Assembly: GCA_008711295.1 (NCBI GenBank)
Contig: VUYV01000047.1
Location: 3,251,125-3,315,124 of the forward strand
Direction of reading: 5' to 3'
DNA length: 64,000 nt
From: Anarhynchus alexandrinus
Taxonomy: Eukaryota; Chordata; Aves; Charadriiformes; Charadriidae
Below, in pieces: positions 48,601-63,224 of this stretch (within the stretch, counting starts at the first letter, position 1; every line of letters begins with the position of its first letter). The position numbers were made by a program, and so were the translations under genes. The notes beneath the pieces were generated by a model. It made no database searches, was not told where the DNA came from, and worked only from the letters and a program-made list of their open reading frames with translations.

Positions 48601-51600
48601 AATCTTCACTCAGGGTAGCATCCATGGCTCCAATTCAGAGGAACTGCAACCTAGAACTATATTTTTGGATTTTCTTTTGCTATGAAGAGGATAAACTGCT
48701 TTTATTTTTCCAGACAAGCATTTGTGCTCGTGGTAAGAGTTTAGAAAAGATGAAACCAACATCAACGCGTAGAGCGACGTCTGCCCAAATACACAAAGCT
48801 AAGAAAGCAGTCTCAAAAAATGCCACCAATTTACCCCACCCAGTGCTCAAGGATAAGCAATTTAGACACTTATTAAGAATAATTTAATTGCAACCTTATT
48901 ATTCGTTCCCTGCTATCAGAGTAATTTCAAAAGGAGAAGAAGAATTTCAGATCTGTAGAACTCCTAGGTCGGTTACACTATTCTTAGCAGATCAAGGATG
49001 ATTTCTGGAAGAAATCAGGTCTTCCTTCTGTTACAACCTAATGCAGTCCTGCACTCTACCAAAAGATCCAGTTTCTCTCTCTGTCTTTGCATCTCAGACA
49101 GATCACTAGAATCACGCCTGCTCTGGCCGTGCCACCAGACTGCTCTCTCCGGCTCTAGTGATGACTCTTCTTTCTTTTCTGAGCTTACCTATTAACGGAG
49201 GCAGCGTGATGCCGGACACAGGTCATTAGATCTGTTTACATTTCCAAGCTTTGCTCCTGCCCACAAATACTGAAATTTCCTTTTCTCAAAGGACAGGATT
49301 CTGGTGTTATGATGTAAACCTGGTGCTGTTAGAACTTCTGGACATGCCAGCGGTGGCTCAGCTGAGCTCCAGGGATAGGAGTGGAGATGGGGCCAGGGCG
49401 GGGGGGGGTCTGTCAGGGAGCACTCACCCACCAAAATTGCATCTCTGATCTGCTGCAAGGAAAATCTCATTTTGGTTCTCCAAATATCAAGCCTTGCCTT
49501 CTGGAAAGCAAGTAATATCATTTCCTCCATTCATCTTAATTTTGGTCCTGATGTTGTTAGAGACAACTTGAAATGGAAATAGAGATGGGACAAAAGAAGA
49601 TCTTAAACTTGAGTATCTCGAACTTCAAGTGGTTTTAAAGCCATAGTTGAGTCAAATATGGATTTCCATAGAAGCTGTTCATTATTTATCCACAATAGGG
49701 GGGTGTCATCATGCTTAGGAGTCCCACAGTAGCAGATCTGACAAGACACACCATGGTTCTCCAGAACAGGAATCCATTTGCAGGGTTTTATAGGAAGTCT
49801 AACTTCTAAATCACCAACATTTTTCGATTTTATGCTTCCTTAGTTGGACGTGGAGAAAACAAAACTAATACAGTTGGATTAAAATGGTGGACAGTGGCGT
49901 TAATTAGAATTTGAACATTAGCATCATATTTTTCTCATTACTTTTTCAAGTAATATTTCTTACAAGCAGCAATACATTGTCAATACAAATTCTCAATAGG
50001 AATGTGGCTTAATACCATGCAATTGGCTTTTTATCAAATTCCGCTGGAGCAACTTCTCTGCCATCTGAGCAGGTTTTTTGCTAAATGCCACCAAAGTGGC
50101 GTCACTTCAAAACAACACTAGAGAAGGTTTTGTTTGGTTTTGTGCTTTGTTTTTAGCACGCAAGTGACTTCAGCAGAAAGCACCGCTGCCTGGAAATACT
50201 AATAACGAGATGTAGTACCCAGGAATTGCCATGGTCAGGTAGTGAGAGGTTCATGAAAAATACATATATATTTTATATATATAAATGTCATGTATTGGAG
50301 ACCAACATCCATGTAATATTGTGAAGTACTCAACAACAACAAACTACCATATGTCATGCAACCCTGCCTACACTGTTTGGAAACCAGTTAATACTTTTTC
50401 GTTTACTGCTTTATCCATGAAGGGAGGCAGAGAAGGCTGTAACGATCAAGTCCTTTTTCCTGTTCTTTGAGAAACTTTAAGTTGCTTTAAGTAAACACAG
50501 TGATATTTATTCATGAGTACATGTGAAAACAACCTACAGACTTCAACTGCTGGTCAAACATGAAGGGCCCTCAAATACAGTTGCACCCCTCTTTTCCTTT
50601 GTATATATTGGTGCACACTCTGTTTGAGATAACTGTACTGAATCACATATAAATTACATTTCCTATCATTTAACCATAAAATATAAAATATTTGAGAAAT
50701 CCATAAAGTTAAAAGACGTTGTGATACCCATGCCATTCAAAATTATGCACTTGGGAGGAACCTGCTCTCTGAAGAACAGATTAAAGGTGGCATTATCATC
50801 TTTTATTGAGAATTTCTCACACTTTATCAATTCAACACTAATTTTTAGCAGCATAGTAAATATGCTCTGTTTCTTTCATTTAGTAATAAAGCTGGATCTA
50901 CAGAAGACAATAAAAAAACCTTGAAACCAAGAGAAAATATTTTAAAAATGAAGGCTAAAAAAATTTATTGCCAAAAAGAAAGAAGTATTAATACATGTAA
51001 TTTTGATTTATATTGATCATGTCCCAAAACAACCTTAATTTAATAGATAAATCATAGCAATGATTTTGTAAATTTATAAAGAGATACTAAGGCTTTTGCA
51101 AAATTTGATGGGAAGATATGTTATCTATTGTTTCCACTTCTAATATACATGTGTAAAGCATTTACTAGTGTACTGCTTTATAAACAGCACAAGATGGAAG
51201 TATCTGAACACTTAGGTTGTCACCTTAAAACAAACTGTCACACATTTTTCTTCACACATTTGAAACCCAACTTATCAACCTTAACAAGTGTTGTTATCAA
51301 AAGAATTTTGGTGCCTTTGTTCTTTCCCTTTTGCAAGTAAATTACACTTTTAGGATTTATTAAGACAAGAAACAATTTTTGAATAGCAGGTCAAAACTCT
51401 CTATGGAAAAATTCTCATTACTTTCTAGCCTGAAGCAGTATTTACCACTCCAACTTATCCATCTTTTTCCTGTTTTTTATATATCTATATTTCCAGAATC
51501 TTGTTTCTGTGCCTAATGCTATAACATTGCAGCAGTTTGTTCAAAGCAACACTCTTATTTTTGCTCTTAGCCGGTGCTATACAAACCCTGATCAATTATT

Positions 51601-54600
51601 GAAGTGTAAGCCCTGAAGTAACACAGCCATTACTGCAGCAGGCAGATAAAAATGGAACACTTTTAGCTACAGTATATTTACTTTAGAGTTTCAGCAAACA
51701 AACCAACAAGTTAAACTACCTTGTCTTTCACTTTGTTTGATGTACTAATATTTCCTGCATGTTCAAAAGTCTTTCTTTTTAAACAAAGTTACTGAAATGT
51801 TATGGCTGCTTCTTTGTGAGAATACCTAAGCTTAAATATTTGCATGAAACAGCCTTGAGATATAGAAAAGGCAGCATTAAAGTCGCACAAATCTAATACA
51901 GAAGCTGCTATCTGTAGTGCCATAAGAGCCACAGTTTTTTATGAGCTGTTTGGTATTTTAAGTTCGCCAAACGGCAGAGCCTGCCTGTTGTAACGACATT
52001 AAAAATGATGCTGGGAGGTATCTTAAACAACAAACAACATCACTGAGAAAAGTATTCGTTAAAGAAAAGAAAAAAATCAAATTAGAGGTGTTGGAAATTT
52101 CTCATGGAAATCAACTGCTAATCACTTGTGGACTTTTCTCCTTCTGCAGCTCACTCCTTTACTCACAAAGGAGTGCCCAAGATGTAATTTTTTGTTAAAA
52201 TGCTTTCTTATTTAATTATACAGAGTCTATTTGATAGCGACGCCAGTTCAAGACTACAACTATTCATCTTCTCATGGTGCTGCATGTACATCTGCACACA
52301 AGATATAATGTTTTTCAGTTTAAATGTCTGTTCTGGGTTTTAAGGACTAAATGATAGTGAAGATGACTGGAAACATTCCAGATTTTCCTATATAAACTGC
52401 TTAGCAAAACCAAAAATTAGTACTTATGCTACAGAACTAATAATGTTTGACATTTGCATTTTATCACTTACGATACGATGAGCGGGAAGAACTTGTCCCA
52501 GGAAGTTTGAGGGAAACTATAAAAACTCAGTTTTAGAAACGGGTGTTTAAAAAAAGATTGTATAGTTTTGCTCAGTTCTCAGCTGTACTTTTTTCTCGTC
52601 CCCAGAGGAGAGCAGGCTGCGTGGCTTGCAAACACCATACGTGAACAGCTTAGGAAAAATGATCTCATGAATACAGAAGTAAGTCATCACATCCCACTTG
52701 AAGGCATTTGATAACTAGATGTAGTAGCCGTAAGTAAAAAAAAAGCTGTATGTACTTAGGTGTTTTCACAGGTTTCGAAAAAAAAAAAACAACCAAAAAT
52801 AGTAATATGAAAAAGTGTTCTTGAGGGTTTTTTTTTGTTTTGTTTTCTTTACAGGAAAGAGTGTATAACATTTGCATTTGTGAGAATATTCACAAATATT
52901 TTCACTGATCTTGGCAATACTACTTGTTCACACACGTAGTGTGTATAGAGCCACATAAGCAGAGATCCCATAATATCCTCAAATATCTGAACTTTCCAAA
53001 ATTTATTCTACCTTTGAAAATATGACAAAGGAGGAACCATTCCTTCTCAGCCACAAAGCAAGGAAAGCAGCTAGTGCTATCTGCAAATTGTAAAAACCTG
53101 GTGCTGCTCTGATCCTATTAGAGGCACTCCAGCTGATAGGATGCAGCCAGGTAGGAGCTCTGTCCTTACCCAGACACGCACACATCAGCTCTGCTCTTTC
53201 CACGCCACTTTTTGCTCATTTCTGGACATGGGATGAACCCAAACCCTTCAAATGTGGGACAGGCAACACAAGTACGTGTACACACGGGCATGCGTTCATA
53301 CAGATGATGTAGAAAGTACAATTTCTAGATAAAAATAACCGCAGACTTTTTTTTAAGCGGCATCCATGGGCAATTACTAACCATGTCAAACTGTCTCTTT
53401 TCACCCTTCGTTTCAATGCATCTTATTTTAAAAAATGGAAATCACAATGAACGTAAACAACTTCTTTATCTTCCATTTTATTTTTATAACCAGTGCATCT
53501 GAGCCTGGTAACATATTCAAGGTATGCCTCAAATACTTGGAAGCAAAAACCTTCTCATTTGAACATTCGATTCACTGAAAGTGAGGTAGCCAATTTGTTG
53601 TTGCAAGCGTCTGTGCTATTATTTTTAGAGCTTTCTGGCAGACAGCTTATGAAAGGTGGTTTGTATAAAGCAGCAACATAATTTGAAAAAGTGCAAAAAA
53701 GGGAATCTATAGTGATGCATGTCTTTGTGAAACTGCTCTTTATTTAAATGTTGCACTGGATAGTAGAAACAGGCTGACTGGATTTATGAGGTGTGAAGCT
53801 ATGTCTCATAATGATTAACATTAGAATCACAATTTAGACCTGAGGTCAGACTCCAGATACTACATTAACCTGCTTATTTTTTAGAAAATCTGGAGCTCTC
53901 ATTATTATTATAGCCTTTATTAAAACAAAGATGCTGTTGAGTTCACTGCTCGTTTCAAACGAGTCAGGAAAGTAGGACCTAGTCTTCAAAACTTTACTTC
54001 TTTTTATTACTACGCTCATCCACGCTTACCTTTTCTCCAAGGAACTCTGTATGTTTATGTGGGGAGGCACAAAAAATGCCCACTTTTCACAAAACTTATC
54101 TAAAATAATCCAAAACACGGGTGGCCTCTCTTGCAGTCACCAATTTCAGATAGATTTGAAATGAAATAGCTACTGTGCAACTTAAATCAGATAAACAGCC
54201 CTCTAAACCCTGAATGTTCTGTTATTCTGGGTAATTATCCTCAACACAAGAAAATTTGTGCCTATGTCCTGTCTTTTATAACTGTGTTCCCTACAAGCAG
54301 TGGGCAAGAACCACTAGAAGGAGGGCTGCCTTGGGAAGAGGGTCGCAATGTCACACCTGAAGAACAAAAGATCCACGAGCACAGGGTTCAGATGGCTTGG
54401 GAGAGATTGGGGAGGGAATGGAAATGAATGGATGCTCTGTTTTGACATTTATCCCACAGTTCACATGCCATCAGCAAGAATTTCTGGTCGGTCGGTCACT
54501 CCTAGAAGCCCTTCTCCAGGCAATTTGAGGAGTCACAAGAAACCTTTGAGTCTACCATGAGTACATAGACTGGTTATTCTGAGTGGACAACAAACGCTTT

Positions 54601-57600
54601 TTTGCATTTTCCAGGAGTACAAGGTCTATTGCACACGTGTACTACAATCCTTCTCCACACACGTGGTAAATCCGGCGATCCCTGGAGCTACCAGACTTAC
54701 TTGCTTAGGACAAGCACGACCCACACTGACCTGCAGGACACCAGCTATTTCACACCCTCAGAAAACACTGCTGTGCCGCTCCTCCATGCGCCCAGAAAGA
54801 CTTTTCAAGCTTAGCTGCAAATGGAAACTTCCCTCCCAGCCCCTCCAGGATACAACAAAGGGAAAAGGAAAGTTAAAACAGACAACGTGAGACTAACTCC
54901 ATGAGTACATGGGAAACAGTTATTAAAACAACCAACCCAACTACTCCCTCAAGAACCAACAAAAATATAGTAGCAAGCTCGAACTACAGTCCTGCCATTT
55001 CCTCTGTTCCACCTCTATTCCTGTTACTTTGATTCATACTTCTTTCCCCTAGACAAAAAGAGACTGAATCAAATAATTTATATCCATCTTTCCATTTAGA
55101 TTCAATTTACATAGTTTTACTTATGACTGTGGTTATTAAGTTGTCTATTTGAAGACGAAAAGTAGCTGAACAGGTGAATCACAACCCAGATCCACGTTTC
55201 CACAGGTTAGCCTAAGCAAGTCACAGGCAAATAGTTGAATCCGAAATCTATGACTACATAAAATATTTGTGAGACAGTGAAATCACTGCGGGACAATACT
55301 ACAAACTTACCGACATCTCTTTTAAAGAAGAAGCCACTATAGAGACGTTAGCAAATCATCCCAAAATTTGAATGTCAAATTTACAATTCTAATGATGTCC
55401 CATGTAACAGCATCACTTAATGAAAGGACGCATGTCTCCAGGAGGTGACACTGAATGTTTTATTGATGACTGGACTGCGCAACACATAAAGATAGGGGAC
55501 AGGACCAGGGCAACTGTAATACTGCAGGAAGTAAATTCAAAGGAATTTTTCAGGGAAAAAAAAGCGTGAACACCTATTACTACCTATGAATGCAAAGAAT
55601 CTGTAAAGACAGATAAAATATCTCCATTTTAACAAGTTGTCCATTCAAATGAAAATTGACAATTTACTTCTTCATTGACAGAAGCTCCAAAGCGTATAAC
55701 ATGTAAAAAATCCAATTCAGAAACATTTATAAAACCTCTAGATTGCATACTAAGTATTCGCTTGATCTTATGACACTTGACCTACTGTGGGTACAATGGA
55801 GAATAACTCTAATTTTGAATATTCATTATATCTTTTAAAAAAAAAAAAAAAACACAACATTTTAATGTCACACAGCAACAAAAGCTATTCACGGGCCAAA
55901 GCCTAGTCACTTAGGCTTACCCTAGACTGATGATTATACATCAAAATGTCAGAAGATATGTATTTACCAAGTTTGATGAAGAAAATCTGACAAATACTAT
56001 TTAAGATAAGTGGCATTTTCTCCTAATTGTTTTCAGATGAATGAATGAGAACCTAATGCCCTGCTACTTTGGTGGAGCACTAAATGGCTTCAAAAACTCA
56101 TGTTTATACAATGTATTGGTACACGCTCTAAAAGGAAAATTGAAACAGTCGTGCCCATTTATAATTGTATCTTAGGTATACGTACTTGGAATTACAAAAG
56201 AAAATGGGGAAAAAAATCCCTAGATTAACCAATCATTATTTACGTTTGTTTGTTGTCTTTTCTCAGTTTGATATGTCGTCTCAATCACCCTCGTTTTCTT
56301 GGCACTGTTGTGGTTTTGAAAACTGTAAATGTTTCGGCTCGCATCAGATTTACTCAAATGAATCATTTACTATAGGTGGATCACATAGTAAAGACAAACT
56401 CTTTTAACAGCCTTCCAGGGCACAGTGATATATACAGATATGCTACAAAAAAAGCAACCAAATATCGGAAGTTGCTGTGTGTAAGGGAACTTGCCCACAC
56501 ATATTTAAACTCAAGTCCCTGTGTGCTTTCCTTACCGTTAACGGTTTGCCATGAAAAGAGTAGAGCTTGCCATTAGTGTAACGATGCAGGAAAAGAGATC
56601 GCTATAGTAAGAGGCCTTATGCTGAAATTTTGGGTTTTCCATAGTGTCTGAAAGAGGGGTTTCTCTGAAAGAGGGACTTTTTTTACTGTGCCCAAGCATA
56701 CCATCCTCTTTGTGACCCTAGTTATATACATAGATATAGGTATATACATATATACCCATATATACAGCAATATATGAGCAAGCTTGGATACTTGAGGAGA
56801 TCCAGTTGTAGCACCAAGGAATTGCTGCTGCCTCCAGAAAGTCAGCTAAAGCACTTAAAACTAGCTTAATTTCTCCACATTATAATCAGCTCCCTGATTA
56901 GTCTTGGGAGAAAATAATTTGTGGTGACCACGTAACCACTCTCCGCGTTCCCTAAATAACAGCTCAACCGCGTGGTTCATGGCATCGTGGCGATAACGCA
57001 TCCCCCTGCTCACTCCATACCGCAACTGTTGATTATAACTCAATTTCAGACATTCTGGTTCATGGGTTTAAAGCTGAAAAATATGGATTCAACAAAAAGC
57101 TTAACTAAAATCCAGAACAGATTCTTTAATGGGCCTGAGAATTTTCAATTAGCTTTGAACAAATTAGTCATTCGATTTTGTACAGCTCTGGATAACGCTT
57201 CCTGGAATAGTCAGAATAAGAAGCAGAGAAGGCAACGTATTACAAGATGGACTTCTATGCAGTAGTATGACTTGAGAAGAAAGTACCAGAGGTCATAACA
57301 GACATTTTCTTATGAGTTGTCCAGCTGAATCTTTCATGCCAAAGAAGATTAGGTGAATCTCGGTGTTTTATTCCTCTGAGTCAGGGGTCTACTCCAGAGA
57401 TCCGCACTTGGTACTTTCAGATTTTGGCCCTAGGACAGAACTCATTTGTTCAGTGAACTGGAAGACAAAATAGCATAGGACTGCATGAGGTACAACGGGA
57501 TGCTGAAAGATCAGAACTAAATAGTATCAGCAAAGATATATAAGGATGCTTGCCTTCCACTGAACCTCTTAATTGCAAATATTCTCAGTCCATTATAATA

Positions 57601-60185
57601 ATTAAGGAGTATTAAAGTTCTCTCTCCTAGGAAACTGGAAAGCCTTTATTACGTATTTCACCATGAAAATTGCCATTCACCACATCACCTGCCTCAGAGC
57701 AAGGGAGAATGAGGGCAGAGAGGAGCGTATAGCTACCTAACGCACAAAGTAATGTCAACGGGTGAATGAGTGTCAATGCTGTGGCAAACCCTCCTTTACG
57801 ACTAGATGTGCACGACAGTGAGAAATTAGAGATGCTCCATCCCTTACTATGAAAAAGAATAAAGAACAAGAAATCGTCCCTGGATTTCTATCATCCATTT
57901 ATTCTCCATCTTCCACCTACAAAGGTCCACCAGGAGCCCAGAGGACAGTCTCGCTGCGATGCGTTACAAGCACGGATGGCACTCAGTCTAGCGGCACTGC
58001 AGAAAATGTGGCCAGAACTAAACCCTACCAAATGCAATAGAAAAGTCCCATTCATTTAAATGAGACTTGGATCAGTCTCTTGGCAACTGGTGTGTCAGAC
58101 ACTCTGCCGAAAACCCACTGGCAAAGTCAAGCAGGATGGCTGAGGTTCACAGCCACACTTCTCGCAGGTAGCTCTGAAGGACGTCGGCTTCTGACCACGC
58201 CACTTCTCACGGCACTGGAGGTGACCTGAGTATCAGACGTGACCCTTTGCTGCCTCGGAGGTTGTAATGTGAACCCCATCACAGTTGCAACATCGCAACT
58301 TTCCTTTTGAGACAAAGTAAATCCATGCATAGGGGATGGCCCTTCTGTTTCCTTCATTCACTGTTAGGAGATGGTATACAACCACCTTTCTTTGACATGG
58401 AAGGTCAAATGCCTACCTCTGGTTTGCTCCCAGTAATGAAGGATCTGCTCTGTTGAAAGTAGTAATGCAAAATCACTTAATTAATAGCTGGACCGAGTAT
58501 AATCTGTGGAAAGTATTTCTGACAGATGGTTTTCATTCTCTTTGCAAAGCCCAATGCTTTCAGCTGTCTTTTACAGTTCATACCTTACCAGGCACAAAAT
58601 CATTGAGATTTTGTCCAATTAGTCCTTGTTGGCTCTTATAAAATATTTGGTATGACTCTAGACCATATAGATGTATCTCCCACACATGCAAATGATTCAT
58701 AGGCTTTGACAAAAACGTCCTCTATAAATGCAAACATTTGTGTTCTATCACTGTATTTTGTTTCTACACAATGAAAGGAAAATTTAAAATATAGCCGAGA
58801 ATGCCATCAGAATGTGCTCAGTTGTGTGATCATTTGGCAAAATGGACAAATGTCTCCTAAAGAGTATGTTGAGGTTCCCCAAACAAATTTTACTGGTAAC
58901 ATAAGGCAGGTTGGAGTAAATTCCAGCCATGAAACTCTAGTTCATTAATTTTCTACACCAACTGTCTCTTGCTAATTCCACTCACATAATAAACAGCCTA
59001 ATAAAAATATACTTTCCTTCTCGGTCTACATCTGAGAATATTTATAGATGCTGTGTAATATTGACAGGGACTCGGTCGGTTTTTGTGTTTTAACACAAAT
59101 TTGAAAGAAGGGTTATACTTGTATCAAAATACAGGAGCGACACTGTGCTTTGTGATTCTAAGGTGATGTAATTTGTCTACTGCTGTTTCTGCCAACTGGT
59201 GACCAGACACTAGAGCTGACTTAACCAGTAAGCAGAGTCTACCATCTGGTGGCTGGAGTTGCTGAATGTACATCCTACGCATTCCTGCATCTAGATTCAA
59301 ATGGGACCCTTGTCGCTGGTAGACAGCAGTTTTCTCCGATGACTGGAGCAATGAGGCACCTTCCGTTTGATCATCTTGTCTCCCTTGAAGATTTTTTTTT
59401 TTTTAACGTGATTTACATCTACCTCCGTAGCAGCTTTTCCAAAAACCTGGATGAGCTTCTTGGTCCTTATTTGGCCACTCTTTTCCATGGACTCAGATTA
59501 ATAGCCTTGTGCATAAAAATAGCTCTGTTGTATTATTTGGTGTTAATTGATCAACAAATTAAATTTTATGAAATCTTAATATCAGCCAAATCTGACAAAT
59601 TTCAGGCTCTTTTCCTTGCTGTTCATTATCTCTGCTATACAAAGACTGATTCCCAGAATCTAATACATCACGATAGGAACTGCCGCTGGAATCAGTGAAT
59701 AATTTTGAATGAAGCACCATTCATGTTGTACGGTAAATAAAGCAATATTATCTTTTAAACCAATGACCAGAGGTATTTGTGTATATCATTGAGGTACTGA
59801 GGGACAATCAAATTAAAAATCAATAAAACAAACTTGTTCTTAGTGATTAATCAATGCATACTTGTATTTCACATTCATCGAATCATACAATGATTGGCAG
59901 GGAGTGTACGATGTGAGGCGGCGTAAGAACTAAGATTTCATTTATCTTTTCAGATATGCTTTAAGAACAACAGAAAGCCGAAACTATCTTCACATTAAGG
60001 TAGAGGACTGAAATGTCTGCAAATAATTTAAACCATATTAGCGTATGATAATGTTGACAGTAACAAGATAGGAATGACTGAAACAATCTAAACACTGAAG
60101 CAGTAAAGTGGCTTTTAAGTACCTAAACAAAAGATCACTGCCAACCAAAAGACATCCAAAAAGCAGAAAAATGTGTGATGTTAAA
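45626..60185. other. Unique sequence, no gene seen
   Basis: This long stretch has only short open frames without domains. Low-complexity spots include G-runs (46,706-46,717; 47,479-47,498; 49,398-49,409), a C/T-rich segment at 47,620-47,720, AT-dinucleotide DNA (50,262-50,284; 56,720-56,775), A-runs (about 55,838-55,853) and a T-run (59,391-59,404). Less AT-rich spots near 54,300-54,880, 57,870-58,340 and 59,160-59,480 hold frames of 60-150 codons that I cannot match to anything. A 19-nt segment between acceptor- and donor-like sites near 48,715-48,735 is too short to trust. Confidence 0.5.
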
Positions 60186-60189
60186 GAAA

Positions 60190-60810
60190 GATATAAAGGA
60201 TGACTTCATCACAAGTTTCTATTGTGCCTCTCAATGCACGGGCCAGCATTTTGCATATTCTCTTTTCTCTGCAATGACTGCACCCGATTAGTCTCTTCAA
60301 CACACATTCTAACAATAGGAAATGCTATCCACAAAATGGGTTATTTCACACAATCAAAGAAAATCTTACTGAACTATCTTCTGAAAATGATGTACAAAAG
60401 GCTATTAAACAACATGCATCTGGCAAGTCAAATGGTTCAGATGGCATGCAAATAAATCCACATACTATTGCTGATTTCCAACTATTAAGACATCTGCTGA
60501 AAATCCTCCAGTTAATAGGAGCACAAAATAGCTTCTTCCAGACTTGACTATTTCCCTTATCTATCACGTAACCGTCGAAGGAGAGGGGATCAATCACTGT
60601 GTGTAACAACCAACTTGGTAGCTCTTTCTCAGCCACAGTGGGCAAAGGCATCGCTCATGTGGAGCTGCTCATAGGTACTTATTTTTCCCTGGTTCGTGTC
60701 CTGTCATTTTCCAGGGTCGGATAAGCAGGAACAGACAAAATGTGCTAATTGTGATTCTTGAGAAATCCATTGTAAACCGAAGAAGCAAATTCTCTTACAT
60801 GGCTTTAACT
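60190..60810 (+). pseudogene. Ancient non-LTR retrotransposon reverse-transcriptase fragment
   Basis: Plus-strand translation over several frames reproduces the N-terminal part of a LINE reverse transcriptase, colinearly. A weak QHFAYSLF (60,242-60,265) fits the usual W.EHF..LL motif. One frame then gives ENDVQKAIKQHASGK and SNGSDGM (about 60,385-60,450), matching EV.KAIKQL.SGKAPGSDGIP, followed by LLRHLLKILQLIGAQ. After a shift, PDLTISLIYHVTVEGEGINH matches P.DF.DA.IV.LYK.KGNR..C. A further frame gives NNQLGSSFSATVGKGIAHV, matching DNHRGISLLS.AGKI.ARVLL. Then AGTDKM fits the ..GTTDMIF block. The catalytic YADD block is not found downstream. Stops and frame changes make it non-functional. The clade (an RTE-, L2- or other LINE type) is unresolved. 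Confidence 0.6.
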
Positions 60811-63220
60811 AGATGGAGTTCTGCTTAGGTCAGGCACAAATAACCGAAAGGAAAAGACGGGAACATGCGAGTGCACAAGTGGAAGAGCAGAAATCCCTCG
60901 GCATCAATGCCAGATCCTACTGCCTTAAGATTCATATCATCATTCCATGGTTAATGCCTTACTATGATATTTTGACAAGGAGAGGATCTAGACACCGAGG
61001 TGTAATGAAACTGATTAAAGCAATAACAAAGTCTTACAAAGCAGCATGCAGAAACTACAACTGAAAACTACTGTCATACACTAAGTAAGAGTCATTTAAG
61101 GACACAGACATTAGCAACGAAATACTGTTCATGCAAATACAGTCAAAAAACAAAAAGCTCCCCCCAGCGCAGGTGCCAGCCCTGACTCTACCCATCTTCT
61201 GCCGACCCGAAGTGTAGTTTTGGTGGTAGGAAGGACTATGTTCTGCTTCACTTAAAAATTAGGGGGGTATCTTAGTTCACAGAGGGATACAGTATTCAGA
61301 ATAATTTTTGTGCTACAGAAAGCAGAAACAGAACTGCATGATAGATATTCTACCTCCTCTATCTGACAAGCTGTGGAAGATTACTACAAATGGATAATTT
61401 AACTTTTTTTTTTTTTAAAGCCATACAATCAGTTCACAGCACTGAGTCTGAGAGTTTAGAGTCTGCATATTTATAGGGGTTGTTGCACTCTTATAGCTAT
61501 CACTAAAGGGACTTTTAGACACTATATGGCATTTGTACTGAGAGCTGCACCTGTAAAACTATTTAAGTATACAATTGCTATCTCTAATTAGAGGAGTTAC
61601 ATGATTACAGAATCTGCGCTCACACCAGGTATCAGGTATCAGGCAGCTTCATTTTAATCAATTTTCTGAAGAACAAGAACTAATGCAGAGAGAGTAAATG
61701 AACTTAATTTGACTCAGCAGACAGAGGCATCATGGAGCACTTACATTGCCTTTATCATGAGTACTTGCATAATCTCGTTGGAATAACCAGTAAATCTGTA
61801 CAGCGTTTCTCCAGGATTGTTTAACATTCCTTGCCTTACCAACCACCACATATATTTATGTTCTTGGTGAAAGCTATAAAGCAGGTGTGAGCTCAAACAG
61901 GGGGAAAAAAAAAATGGGATAGATTCTACTTATTTTCCTCAGGGAACAGGAAAGGTAAAGACAGCTCTGGTCAGTGGCAAAATACGGTGCCACTGTGGAG
62001 TCTCCAGGTGCTCAGGAATGTCAATGAGTAGCCCATATATTTGAGTCCACCAGGTTCACTAGAAACTCTCGCTGCCTCAAACCCCTGAAGACAGCACACC
62101 TAAGCAAAGACGATGAATGATGATCAATTTTGAATTTTCCCCATGAACCGTATTATTTTCATAAGGCTTATCGCAATGATGATATTTTTAAGGCTGTGTG
62201 ATTTGTATCACAGCTTGCAAGAGATTATCTGACAAGACGGTTGAACATTATAAAAAGAGGAGGAGGAGTAGATGTAAAGGTGGGGAAAAGACAGAAGACA
62301 AGAAAGGAAGAATCAGAAGCAGAGAGAACAAAGGAAAGATATTCACCGAGTCATCCCTATCTTACAGTTCAGCAATAAAACATCGTTACCACCAATAAGC
62401 TCCTGATAAAACAATTGGAGGTGAATTAAGGAAGGTTCAAAGCAAGATGAGCAAAGGACTTATGATTATTTTCGTGTTTTGAGACTTAAGGGTGATAAGA
62501 AATACAGAGCATAAAGAGTTCCTGGTAGTACCAGTGCTGCTTTGTAAGCTGTTGTAGTTTGTGGCGAGACACGCTTGTGTCCAGCCTCTCTCTACCCTTT
62601 CTCTCACACGTTGAACATTTTTTCCCCATCCTATTGCACTGAGCAACCTTGCTTATCTGCTCATTCCCACGCCAGATTTGGGGTTTTTACCATTACCATA
62701 AAGTTGTTACTGCTGCAGAGTCTGCTTGGCCTCCACGCTGGTGCACAGCTGGGACAGAGGATGAGGGCTGTATCATCTCTTTTATGTCAAGAGTGAAAGA
62801 GCAGAGGAGAAGAGCAGTGAGGTGGAATAGCTTCTCCTCCCTTCCCCCCTTTCATATCTGAACATGATGACTCATTATGACAGAAGTGTAATAAACTTCT
62901 AAAAAGGCAACCACAAAACATGTATTTTTTTTTTTTTTCTTACAGGCACAGATACATTAAAAAAAAAAGCTCACACGTTCGATGATATAGGATTGAATTA
63001 TCCACTGCCAGCTTTTGGGGCAATATTTAAACATTACATCCCACAGTGAAGCTCAGTTCTAAACTGCTAGAGGTAAACAGCAAAACTCAAAGTGTAACAG
63101 CACTGTAACGTCTTTATGTTGCAGCAGGGCTATCATTTCAAAAAAAGACTTTTTTTTTCCTTTTTTTTCCCCTTACTCTGACTCTAAACCGCACCAACCC
63201 CAGTGAGCTGGAAATTACTC
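60811..63220. other. Unique sequence, no gene seen
   Basis: No exon, RNA or named repeat is recognised. The stretch includes T-runs (61,405-61,417; 62,923-62,938), a short tandem of GGTATCA words (61,629-61,640) and a purine-rich spot (62,252-62,340) that gives a charged but meaningless open frame. Confidence 0.5.
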
Positions 63221-63224
63221 CAAG

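Noticed and set aside
48715..48735. 19-nt segment between acceptor- and donor-like sites
   Set aside because: A microexon cannot be supported from splice-like words alone in AT-rich DNA.
59249..59698. 149-codon plus-strand open frame and overlapping minus-strand frames split by a T-run
   Set aside because: No domain or composition bias supports coding. The peptide is not recognisable, and a processed pseudogene could not be identified on either side of the T-run.
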